DNA from: Turnera subulata
Lineage: Eukaryota; Streptophyta; Magnoliopsida; Malpighiales; Passifloraceae
Direction of reading: 5' to 3'
DNA: 64,000 nucleotides
NCBI GenBank assembly: GCA_028386065.3
Contig: JAKUCV010005767.1
Span: forward strand, 3,855-67,854
Part shown: piece by piece, positions 1 through 9,592 of the stretch
Numbering within the stretch: the stretch's first letter is position 1
Layout of the letters: every line of letters starts with the position of its first letter
Notes under the pieces: model-generated
The model's database searches: none
Seen by the model: the letters and a program-made list of their open reading frames with translations, nothing else
What the model was told of the DNA's origin: nothing
Translations under genes and position numbers: made by a program

Positions 1-738
1 AAAAAATCTGATCGTGTATAATTAGATTTTTCCTTAATTCTAATTGGGATAATTATAATGAAAATAAGGGCCAATCAAACAACACCTAAAACCCTCCACA
101 TGGCAAAAAACGAAGACCTCAAAGCCTACACATGGCAAAAAAGCAAGACTCTAAAAATCCTATGTGTCAAAACCTGGTGAGGGATTCAGCTATTAATATA
201 TATAATAGATAATAGATATGATGAGTAATTTAATATCAAGATACCGAAATAATTATCTTGTAAGAAATTGAGCATAATTTAGAATATTGATATACTACCA
301 TCATTGTATTACCCAGAAACAAAGGGGCTACCCCTCCTTCGACACGTTGACCTAAATCTTGCTTGACGCCATAGGTTACTTCCAGCCTGATTTTCTCCTT
401 GTTGCTTGGAGCTGTCTCCGTCTTTTGTTCACCCTGCATTTTCTAATTGAAGGTCTTAATTAAAAAACTTGTAGCCACACCAGTTGCAATTTTCCCTGAT
501 AAAAAATCGGAGAATAGTAGTGATTATCCAACTAACCTAAGTATATCTCAAAATTAGTAAATGAAGGGATAGTTTAGCTTAAGCTCCAGGTAGCTTCATC
601 AACTATCCAAAAGAGGGGTAACCAACGAAGCGCCTCCTTCTACAAAAAAAAAAAAAATTAAATAAATAAAAAGAGTAAAGAAGAGAGATATAACTTATAA
701 TAAGTTTATTGACTCTTCTAAGTCAAAGTAAACATTAA
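1..738. other. AT-rich intergenic sequence
   Basis: No gene is recognised here. The longest reading frame is a 67-codon minus-strand stretch (236-439) with no recognisable domain. The sequence is AT-rich with short poly-A runs. It lies beyond the 3' side of the CRWN pseudogene fragment and may hold further decayed parts of it, but I cannot show this. Confidence 0.5.
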
Positions 739-928
739 CCCGTAACAGACTGTTTTTCAACACGTAATGCCTTTCTTAAATTCTCTTCTCGAGATAGTGC
801 AAGCGCATTTGCTCGTGTTTGACAGCATCCATCGCCTTTGAAGCTACTTGCTTAAGTTCTTCCTGTTGTGAAGCCCAATTCTCATTCTCAATCAGTAGAA
901 GACCCATCTGGTGCTGATAGTCATGAAA
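739..928 (-). pseudogene. CRWN (nuclear lamina-like coiled-coil) gene fragment
   Basis: Read on the minus strand, this stretch gives a coiled-coil segment with the phrases HQMGLLLIENENWAS, EELKQVASKAM and, after a one-base frame change, NLRKALRVEKQSV. These resemble the conserved N-terminal coiled coil of plant CROWDED NUCLEI/NMCP proteins, structural components of the nuclear periphery. A splice-acceptor-like ctcag precedes the coding part at about 929-933, so this is a genomic rather than reverse-transcribed copy. A TAA follows the phrase LEKRI in the first frame, so the fragment is broken. No other exons of such a gene were found nearby. The family assignment is from memory of conserved phrases. 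Confidence 0.6.
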
Positions 929-3172
929 CTGAGAACATAGACACACGCACAAATCAAGACCTCTGAATTTGAGATCTTCGACTGTTCAAACTACCTGGAG
1001 AGAGAACTTCTGGAAAGAACTAGGGTAGGATCAAACTCTCGAAAAATAAATTCTGTAAATGAGGAAATGATTTAAGAAGAAAGAGTCAGTAAATTTATTT
1101 TAAAATTTTGAGGTGGAGAATATTTTTTTTATTTTAAAACTTATATGTGTTTGTTAACATTGTAGTAAATTATTTTTGGGTATCTCCATCATTTATATAC
1201 CATTAGTTTTTTTTGTAGGGTGCGATGCACGTGGCATAGTATTAAAAACTATCCAAACAGAAAAATAAGTCAATTAATTTAATAAAAAAAGAAGAGTATT
1301 TTCGTATTTCAATTTCGCGAGATTGGGTGACTTCGCGCTTTTATATATAGTATAGATAATTGTATTCTTCAACTATTTTTTTACTTATTTGTTTGTAAAA
1401 GTGTTTTTAATTTTTTTTCTTTCACCTCCTTTTATAAAGAATTTAATTAATAATTTTTTTTTCATCCTTTGATAACTAAGTTTTTATTCAGAACTCTTAT
1501 TAATTTACTAGTGCTTTTATATATAATATAATAATAATATAGATTAACATAAGCGTTGTTGCAAAAACGAGTTAACGTCATTAAAACATAATTGTGGTTT
1601 GAATTGACATGGTTCAAACCAATGGGTTTTTAGCCCCATTGGTATTCGTAAACAAAGCAAGAGGATGAGGTTTTGGATTCTGACATCTATTTTCATCAAT
1701 TGGAAGAAAAAGATGGACATGGTTAAAAAACAATGTTATTAGATAATGTTGTTATAGTATTTAATGAAGGTGGCTAATTAATATATTGCATCGGTTATGT
1801 CATGAAAATACTTTATAAAACTGTTCCAATATGCTATTTTTGTTGTATTGTATATATGGTGGTGCAGGCCTCTCATTTCATTCATTAGATTTCTGGGCAA
1901 CCGCGTCATCATATACTCTTATGAGGGAACGGAATGAGAAAAGAAAGAAGAATATTGAAAAATGAAGAATACAATTCTTCGGCCCTATTAAAATTACCAG
2001 GTTTTAATTACACTTACCATCTACCTCAGCTCAGCTCATATAAGATTGACTTCGATTTGCGTTGCCTTCTAATTGTGCCAGCCGGCCCGGCAGCTCTCTC
2101 TCAGGTTGGTTGGTTTTTGTGTTTTGTATTACATAAATTTGATGGTATACAGGAGTAATTCGGTTCCCCATTTGCAACTGACTAATTTATGGATTCAATT
2201 CCAGTCGAATATTTGATTATTCAGTGTGGTAGTGAAAATTTTTTACATAAATTTTTACATAATAGACAGGGAGGATTCTGAATTCAAAAACTTGTTTAAG
2301 CCAAACCAATATGGTTAATTTAAGAGAACAAACAAGAAAATTATAATTACCAACAGTGAAATATACACATCATGCTCTCCATACATATATTTTCTTGTAC
2401 GTTTCGTATTTCCATTTGTACACGGGATGACTTGACTCTTTGTCTTTTCCTTCTTCAATAAGCATCTGGGTAAAAAGTAATATCAGCGCAACAAATAAAA
2501 TATATATAAAAAAACAATCTACGCAAATTGATATTCTCTTTAATTAAGTTTCATAGATAATGATTCTCAAAAAAGAAGAAAAGTTTCATAGACAATGACG
2601 TATTTTTAGATCTTGTTTTTTTTGAGATTTCTTTTTATATCTTTTTAAAAACACCATTTTAGTACTCTGAACTTGTGTTTTTTCATGTTATCATGTAGTA
2701 CTTTTGTACTGTTGCAAAAAAATGGTATTGACGTGAATTTCAGAAAATAATAAGACGTCGACAAATGCCTTTTTGTTTTTATGTGACAAAATTATATTGT
2801 GCGACCAATAAACGTCGTGTCATGTAATATAAATACAACCGAAAGTCTCGATCGAGTGACCCAAAAAGAATTGACTGGAAATGAACAAAAGTGGAAAGAT
2901 AGCACATGAAATGAACCGACGAAACAAAAAGACAAAACCTCATGGCCTTTTATATCGGTTGCGCTTCCATCAATTTCTCTTCTCTGAATAATACCAACGG
3001 TGCAACTTTTTGCATTGCAGCCATTATTAATTTAATTAATTAACCCCTCTCTTCCACCTTTCCCTTAAAACAGAAGGAAAAGCAAAAAACACTTTCTACA
3101 AAATAGCACCATCTTAGGCCAGCTATCAACTGAAGCTCACAGCGCATTACTTTCCTAACCTCTCCACCAACA
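929..3172. other. Intergenic region upstream of the PMD gene
   Basis: AT-rich sequence with no supported gene. A 74-codon plus frame (1934-2158) has no recognisable domain. The last 200 bases are the probable promoter and leader of the plant mobile domain gene: a TATA-like tttatat is near 2948 and a pyrimidine/CA-rich leader runs to the ATG. Confidence 0.5.
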
Positions 3173-6100
3173 ATGGCGCAACAGGAAAGTGATGTTCTTG
3201 AATTACGGGAGGAGGAGCTCATGGTTTCACCAACCGGTGAAGGAAACCACACTGTGAGAACAGCCCATTTCCTGAAACCTCTGTCAACCTCCATTGATGA
3301 GCCCTTTTCACACCTCCCCACTCCTTCGCAGGCCACACTTGACCCCAAGACCCGGCCTTTAATCGTCAGCTTCCATGCCTGGAATAACCCAACAGCCCAG
3401 TGGAAAGAATGGGTGGGAAAGATGGCTTCTTTGCACGAAACTACGTGGAGAAGAGCAGGCATCTATGAAGCTATCTTGAATTCCACTTGCAGAATCCACA
3501 GGAACGAAGATTTGGTGTCCGGGATTGTGGAGAGGTGGTGTCCTGAGACCAAATCCTTCATCTTTCCTTGGGGTGAAGCCACGATTACGCTGGAGGATAC
3601 TATGGTTTTGGCCGGGTACTCTGTTTTGGGCTCCCCTGTTTCTAGCCCACTTGAAGCAGCAGAGTCGAAGGAAGTTGAAGACAAATTGGAGCAAGCCAGG
3701 CTTGAACTGGTGAGGACTCCTTATAAAAAGGCACTGCATGCTCCCTGGTTGCGAAAATTCATGAACAGTGGGAGTGAAATCGAGCATGAAGCGATGATTG
3801 CCTTCTGGTTGTCAAGGTTTGTGTTTCCTGCCTCTTTTGGTGCTATCTCTTCACTTGTTTTCCCTATTGCGGTTCATTTGGCTAGAGGGACTAGAATTGC
3901 ACTTGCACCGGCTGTTCTTGCCAGCATTTACAGAGATTTGAGCTTTTTGAAAAATAAACTTGTTGCTTTAACCAAACCAAGCACTGAGGATTCCATTAGG
4001 GATAAGGATAATCATGATGCGTTTGAATATGCAATTTTGTCTCCGCTTCAGTTAGTTCAGGTTTGGGTTTGGGAGAGATTTGTGGAATTGCGACCAAACC
4101 CTAATTTGATCAAGAAGGGTGAACCCAGATTGGCACTGTGGGATTGCGGGAAATGCAAATTCGGGAATGGCAGGGTGATTTTAGACTCAGCTGGAGAGAG
4201 TTTCCTTTGGCGACCATACACTCTAACTGTGCAGAACTGGGACTTACCCAAATTTTATTGCCAAAAAGAAACATGGGTGTCGGTTAATCTGGATTTGGAT
4301 GTGGAACTTCGGTCATTTATCCATTGCTTGAGGGTTTCTGAGCTAGTTGGACTTGACTGCCGAGAGATGTACCTTCCACATAGAGTTGCAATGCAGTTTG
4401 GATTTGATCAAGATATTCCTGGTTTTGTTGCTCCATCTAATACAAGTCATGAGATTGCTTGGGATTGGTACAGTAGGCCAATCACTGCTGTCAAGTTTTA
4501 CATTCCACCTAGACTTTTTGAGGCAGATGTCACTACTCGGTATCTTGAGTGGTGGAAGAGCTCGGCATTGGTTCTCCAACAGCAAAAATGTGGTGCAAGC
4601 CTTAGAACAAAAAGAACGCAGAGAAGAAAGAAGAGTGAAAACCTTTCAAGCAGAACCCCAACGGCGTTGAAAGAAAAGAAGATGGTCAAATGTTTGAGCA
4701 GTTTCAGAATTGCTCGAAAGAAGAAGACTGAAGGATCGAATGTATCATCTTCCAGGGCAACAAGAAAGAAAGAGGTTGTCTCCAGCTTTAAGATGACCCC
4801 TAAGGTTTTAGTGGGAAGAAACGAAGGTGAGAGGAAGACTAAAGGATTGAAGTTATCATCTTCCAATGCAAAGAGGAAAGGTGATATTGTCTCCAGCTTT
4901 AATATAACCCCCAAGGTTTTGGAGGGAAGAAACAGAGGTGAGAGGAAGACTGAAAAATTGAAGTTATCATCTTCCATCGTAACGAGAAAAGGTGGTGTTG
5001 TCTCGAGCTTTAAAATAACCCCTAAGATTTTGGACGAAAGAAACAAAGTTGAGAGCTTTGAATCAACACCAAAGCGTACACAAGGAAATAATGAACCTGA
5101 TGGTGCCGATATTAGTCCTGGTCCTCCTGGGTTTGGTCCAAACAGTTCTGAAAAATTGCTGCAGCGTTTAAAAAGAAAGAGAGAGAATAAGGATGCCTCT
5201 GCTGTTCCTGGGAAATCTGATACGCGGTTGATGATGTCAGCAAAGAGTCCGGAGGAGAAAAATAAAGTAATGTCTGGTGCCCTTGGGTCTCACGTGCAGA
5301 AGTCAGAAGATTCAACCGAGAATGCAAAAGAGAAGAAGGCAGGGAAAGGTGCCAAAGTCCAACATGATCCTTCGGTGAAGGTCACAAAAATATCATCACT
5401 AAGTATGAAAGGGGGGAATGGAGAAAATGAGGCCCGTATTGCTAATGAATCCGCTTCCAAATCAGCCTTCCATGGTTTGAAAAGAGAGAATGAACAATGC
5501 AATATGAATCGTCTAAAGTTTGCGAAAACCTTGCCCCTGACACTTATAATGGCAAAGGAAATGGTTCCTCCTGGATTTACTGCCAAATACAGTAGAGTTG
5601 AAACAAGGACTCCTGCTGGTGAAGACAGACTCACAGCTGCTGAGACAATGAAATCTAGTGTCGTGGCTCATGGTACTGAGAATGGCAGTTTGGGTAGTGG
5701 TAAAGACTTGTCTAGTCAATCTCATTCTGAGTCCCCTTCTGTTGCAAATGCTGAGGCTGCTAAAATTTCATCAGAAACATCAGTGATAAGAGATGTGCAT
5801 ATTCATGCTGTTGAGGATAGGCTGATTGTTGATGCATCAGTGCCATCTCATAGTTCATGTTCAATTTTTGACAGGAGTGCTCCCAAAGTATCGAATCCAT
5901 TGGCAAAATTAGTGGAAAAGGGTGGGCAAGATCAAACGGTTAAGAGTAGATTGGGTGGAGATAATGATACTGCATCAGGTCATTCCAAGAGTTCGTCAAT
6001 GTCGGTTGCATGTAATGAGGCTCCCAAAAGTCTGCAGCCTCTGACGATATCAAAAGAGAAAATGATAGTTACTGGAGCCATGAAAGGAACACCAGGACAA

Positions 6101-6313
6101 AGTGTTGAACATCCAACTAAAGCCAATGAGGCAATTCTGGTTCACAAAACTACATTGATGAGCCGTAATGGAAAAGGAACGAGCAACTGTTCATTTGAGG
6201 AGCTGTGGTTGAAACTCGAGGAAAGGATTGTACAGCTGGAGAAGAAAGTAGCAGCAAAGAAAAGAGGACGTAAAAAGAACCATCCACTGTTCATTTTGAG
6301 GTGCCGTGATTGA
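3173..6313 (+). CDS. Plant mobile domain (PMD) protein, aminotransferase-like family
   Basis: A single uninterrupted 1046-residue frame. Residues about 66-460 match the plant mobile domain: FHAWNNP, a W-x-x-W-V start, the RRAGIYEAILNSTCRI segment, the PWGEATITLEDTMVLAGYSV core and a closing YIPPRLFEADVTTRYLEWWK region. PMD proteins occur both as host genes of the MAIN/MAIL type, linked to transposon silencing and meristem maintenance, and inside transposons. This copy has no transposase neighbour and no phosphatase fusion, so it looks like a host gene. Residues 521 to about 631 hold three 37-residue Ser/Lys-rich repeats. The tail has a short coiled coil (WLKLEERIVQLEKKV) and a basic KKRGRKK segment resembling an AT-hook or nuclear signal. 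The start was chosen as the first ATG after a leader-like stretch; the frame has no in-frame ATG upstream. The biochemical function of PMD is unproven. Confidence 0.85.
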   Translation: MAQQESDVLELREEELMVSPTGEGNHTVRTAHFLKPLSTSIDEPFSHLPTPSQATLDPKTRPLIVSFHAWNNPTAQWKEWVGKMASLHETTWRRAGIYEAILNSTCRIHRNEDLVSGIVERWCPETKSFIFPWGEATITLEDTMVLAGYSVLGSPVSSPLEAAESKEVEDKLEQARLELVRTPYKKALHAPWLRKFMNSGSEIEHEAMIAFWLSRFVFPASFGAISSLVFPIAVHLARGTRIALAPAVLASIYRDLSFLKNKLVALTKPSTEDSIRDKDNHDAFEYAILSPLQLVQVWVWERFVELRPNPNLIKKGEPRLALWDCGKCKFGNGRVILDSAGESFLWRPYTLTVQNWDLPKFYCQKETWVSVNLDLDVELRSFIHCLRVSELVGLDCREMYLPHRVAMQFGFDQDIPGFVAPSNTSHEIAWDWYSRPITAVKFYIPPRLFEADVTTRYLEWWKSSALVLQQQKCGASLRTKRTQRRKKSENLSSRTPTALKEKKMVKCLSSFRIARKKKTEGSNVSSSRATRKKEVVSSFKMTPKVLVGRNEGERKTKGLKLSSSNAKRKGDIVSSFNITPKVLEGRNRGERKTEKLKLSSSIVTRKGGVVSSFKITPKILDERNKVESFESTPKRTQGNNEPDGADISPGPPGFGPNSSEKLLQRLKRKRENKDASAVPGKSDTRLMMSAKSPEEKNKVMSGALGSHVQKSEDSTENAKEKKAGKGAKVQHDPSVKVTKISSLSMKGGNGENEARIANESASKSAFHGLKRENEQCNMNRLKFAKTLPLTLIMAKEMVPPGFTAKYSRVETRTPAGEDRLTAAETMKSSVVAHGTENGSLGSGKDLSSQSHSESPSVANAEAAKISSETSVIRDVHIHAVEDRLIVDASVPSHSSCSIFDRSAPKVSNPLAKLVEKGGQDQTVKSRLGGDNDTASGHSKSSSMSVACNEAPKSLQPLTISKEKMIVTGAMKGTPGQSVEHPTKANEAILVHKTTLMSRNGKGTSNCSFEELWLKLEERIVQLEKKVAAKKRGRKKNHPLFILRCRD
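4733..5065 (+). repeat. Three 37-codon tandem repeats inside the PMD gene
   Basis: Consecutive 111-bp units encode variants of a Ser-Ser-Ser block, a basic RK pair, VVSSF-x-(I/M)TPK(V/I)L and a GERKT block (residues 521-557, 558-594 and 595 to about 631). The copies differ by point changes, and the third degrades at its end. The unit length is a multiple of three, so repeat-number change keeps the frame. Confidence 0.8.
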
Positions 6314-7100
6314 TACTTGAAGGATGGATGACAAAGCTTGAAGATAGTAGCAGCAAAGAAAACAGGATATATAGTTTTGCTTGGTCTTTGCTTCAAAGTC
6401 ATACCATTTTCCCTTGGTTTCTTCCCTGCTACGTTCAGGTTTTGATTGCTATATGGGACAGTTTAGTTGATAATATAGAGCCTTTTTAGACAGTTAAGTT
6501 GATAGTATAGAGCTTGTAAAATTCAAATGCATTTTTCTAGGTCCTTTTGGCGTGCCAGTCTAAGTTTAGTCGCCTTTTCTGAAGACCTGATCAGTTGTTT
6601 TGGGCTGGTTTTGGAATATAGTTGCATATGATGCAATCTTTTTTTTTTTTTTTTGGTGCGAAAATTGTGCTGCTCTAGCTTCAGTTCAAATTGAATTGGC
6701 ACTTTTGCATTTGTCGGTGAAGAAGAAACAGTCCATAGAGAAAAGCTTGAGACGGTTGATGCCTTGACCTGACCTGTATATGCAAAATCCTGAGAAGGCA
6801 GTAGCAGACACGATTTTACTTATCCTCTTGCTTTATGGTCATACCATGTTCCCTTGGTTTAACCCCTTCAAAGCTCAGGTTTTGCTTGTTAATTGAGACA
6901 GTTTATGCTATGATACAGAGTTACATTACTAAATTCCAAAGCATTTTCTAGATCCTTCGCTTGCTAATCTAATTCACCTTTTCTTAAGACCTGATCACTT
7001 CTTTTTCGGCTGATTTTGTAAAATGTAGTTCCATATGATTCTTTTTTTTTTTTTTGGGGGGGGTGGGGAGGGGAACAAGAGCTGATGCTTGATGCCTTGA
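6314..7100 (+). repeat. 3' flank of PMD gene with a diverged tandem duplication
   Basis: Two copies of a segment of roughly 280-330 bp lie in tandem at about 6330-6660 and 6790-7065. Shared landmarks in order are cataccattttcccttggttt / cataccatgttcccttggttt, a CTCAGGTTTTG block, gacagttta, gcattttctagatcc, and gacctgatca followed by a poly-T run. The first copy begins at the stop codon and probably holds the 3' UTR. The duplicate may provide a second polyadenylation region. Confidence 0.75.
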
Positions 7101-8418
7101 CCTGATCACCATTCTCGCCTGTCGTAGTCGTAGGTTGTGATCCTTAATTAATTTCTACCCTAATCTTAACTAAACCATCAATTTTATTTTTTTTTTTTGG
7201 TCGAAATTGGACCATAAAAAAGTTCTATGGACGTTCCACAGTTCTCATACTAATCTGCTTATTTAACCGGCCCTAGAATTCCCGGTCTACTTACTAAGAG
7301 CAAAACAAAAAAAGGATATGAACGCTCGTTTTGCTTTGCGACTTGAATTTCACAATTTTTCATTTGGGTTTTCCGTGTACTGTGTCCTGAATTGTATGCA
7401 GGCACCAACATAAAGACATCATGCAAAATGTTGAGATCTTTCAACAAGCTGATTGGCGCTAATAACTGTGCAAATCTGAAGGCGTCTTTCAATCCTCAGC
7501 CATTGCCTAAACTGTAAACAGAATTGGTTTAAAAGTATTTTTCATTCCTGTGTATAACGATTTGAAAAATTGACCAAAAACAGGACAACTATCTCAATCC
7601 ACCATGCAGTGCTCACTGAATACAAGAGAAACCATTACAGATTCACTAGTTATCTTAGGTTCCTCTCGTTCTTTTGTTTTTACTGCCCGACTGTAATCTT
7701 TCCATGTATTACTCTCCTTGTACTTGCCTCGTCACTAAATAGTGCACCGTCTTATCCAAAAAAAAAACATCCTTCTAAACATCCTCCCCAGGTAGCCTGA
7801 GTTAACCACACATTCAAAAGAAACTCACCACAAAGTTATTTTGTATTGTTTCTTTGTCCCTAGCTTCGAAAGTAATTGCAATAGAAAACCTACAAATATC
7901 GTTTAACTAATCCAACATCCTCAACACCCTATTCCATTCAATTCTCTGCACTTCTATTGATGAAGAAATCTAAAGGGTCAAACCATCAGGCATTTTGCAG
8001 GCAGTAGTATGGCTTGTCCATGAACAATTTGAAAACATATATCTTTGTCACATATGAGCTCATCTTTACCACATCATCTGGCAAAAGCTAAGGCATTGAA
8101 AATTGTTGCATCCCAAAAAATCCAACTCTCAACAGAGAGCTCCAATCAAACCCACAACTAAATGTACAATGCAAGGCCAGTAAACAGTTTCATAACTGAC
8201 AGAAATTATGAGATTAGGCATAAACTGAATTCAAATTCTTCCATTTCATGTTGAAGCACGCCTATAGAAGAAGACATCATTATTCTAAATCAAAACCAGT
8301 AGCATAGTCTCATATCAGAAGGCTAATACTCCAAGATTAAGAATAACTCTGATATACCCTTGCATCATGCACTGGAGCAAAATCAAGACCCCAACATGAC
8401 AACATCCATTTGGATTGG
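7101..8418. other. Intergenic sequence between PMD and rps14 genes
   Basis: No recognised gene. Reading frames at 7259-7492 and 7570-7800 have no domain and look like chance frames. The right part, adjoining 8418, is probably the 3' UTR of the minus-strand S14 gene. Confidence 0.4.
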
Positions 8419-8736
8419 TTACCAAGAGGCTTTCTTCACACCCGCCAGCATGCCACGAGAGGCCAACGCACGGAAAACAAGCCGAGACATCCGAAAGACC
8501 TCGTAAACACCACGAGGACGACCGGAGAAAATGCACCGGTTTCTAACTCGTGTGAAGGAGCTGTTACGGGGCAATGCAGCCAGCTTAGCAGAAGCATTCT
8601 CGCGCATTTCAGTAGGAAGTTCAGGATCCCTCACAAGGGCCTTGAAAAGATTTCGCCTCAACTCATATTTAGCAGCAAGCTGTCGTCTGTGGTTATCTTT
8701 TATGTTCCGGTTCTCCCTCTGTATCGGCTCTGCCAT
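8419..8736 (-). CDS. RPS14: Mitochondrial ribosomal protein S14, nuclear gene copy
   Basis: The 105-residue protein matches bacterial/mitochondrial uS14. It has NRNIKDNHRRQLAAKYELRR near the start, then LPRNSS, TRVRNRCIFSGRPRGVYE and the family-typical C-terminus LASRGMLAGVKKASW. S14 is a small-subunit protein; in many angiosperms the mitochondrial gene has moved to the nucleus. This copy is nuclear: it has an intron-bearing leader and sits among nuclear genes. The intron inferred in the 5' leader is 8755-9153, with donor GTAAGT and acceptor TTTAG, ending 18 bases before the ATG. Only MAEPIQRE precedes the conserved part, so no N-terminal mitochondrial presequence is visible. Import may use internal signals, or another transcript may add an exon. 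A cytosolic S14/S29e is excluded by sequence type. Confidence 0.88.
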   Translation of the reverse strand: MAEPIQRENRNIKDNHRRQLAAKYELRRNLFKALVRDPELPTEMRENASAKLAALPRNSSFTRVRNRCIFSGRPRGVYEVFRMSRLVFRALASRGMLAGVKKASW

Positions 8737-8754
8737 CTCACACGACTTTCCTCC

Positions 8755-9153
8755 CTAAACAACAACAACCAAACAACAGAATTTATCAATTATGAAGCCA
8801 AGACACACACCGAAACAAAGAAACCATCACCTCACAACAAACAGTCATGTGCCACATCAGGACATACTCATCCATCTTAATGGGGATGAAGGACTGGTAA
8901 ATTCCATTTGTTTTCAATCAATCATCTTAACTACTATCAGTGTGATCTCCTTGACATAAACAATATACCAGACCACGAGAAAATGAAGAAATGAAAGAGG
9001 GTATTAACTATTAGGACTCAGAAATGTGTATAATTGAATCCACAGACATTTCAACAGAGAACAAAGAGGAAATGAAATCAGAAGAAGGAATTGACAAGAG
9101 AGAAACAAAACCCAGATGCGAAAGTTTAGAGCTTTGGATTTGGATTAACTTAC
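8755..9153 (-). other. 5'-leader intron of the rps14 gene
   Basis: On the minus strand a donor (tttGTAAGTT) at 9153 follows a probable leader exon from about 9240. A pyrimidine-rich acceptor (TTGTTGTTTAG) ends at 8755. The intron lies wholly before the ATG. Introns of this kind are common in organelle genes that gained nuclear expression after transfer. Inferred from splice signals only. Confidence 0.6.
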
Positions 9154-9421
9154 AAATCAAACGGTAGTAGCTGCGTTGTCTGAATCAATTGGATGTCCAG
9201 TGCTAGGGTTTTACCGGTTAGGGTAGAAGAATTCTGATACTGCTGTATTGAAGCGTCGAGTCGGCGGTGTACTTTTGTGAATTTAATGTCTCCTTAAGGT
9301 TATTTTCGACATTGACTTACCGTTTTGTGGAGGTAGCTTGAAAAAACATGTTATATAGCGGGAGGATTTTACCGTTTTGTTTAATGTCAAAACATTATTA
9401 ATTGGAAAGCATAAAAATAAA
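9154..9421. other. Promoter side of rps14 and element boundary
   Basis: Upstream part of the minus-strand S14 gene, including the probable leader exon at about 9154-9240, followed by AT-rich sequence. The inverted-repeat element starts at 9422. Confidence 0.45.
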
Positions 9422-9592
9422 GGGATAACTACTCCGCGAGTGCTATAACTTTTCCCGAAAACTCATTTGAGTCCTAAAAACGAAAAATGCCTATTTCGAG
9501 TACTATAACATTCAAAAGTTACACCATTTGAGTCCCCGTCCAATTTTTCGTCAAATTTTTGCTAACATGGCCATTATCAGATTACATGGAAA

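Noticed and set aside
236..439. 67-codon minus frame
   Set aside because: No domain, no splice or promoter context, AT-rich surroundings.
3040..5725. Multiple minus and plus frames overlapping the PMD gene
   Set aside because: Shadows of the single long PMD frame.
9422..9560. Target-site duplication for the fold-back element
   Set aside because: The flanks are both A-rich (left ...aaaaataaa, right ggaaaaaaa...), so any apparent match is uninformative.
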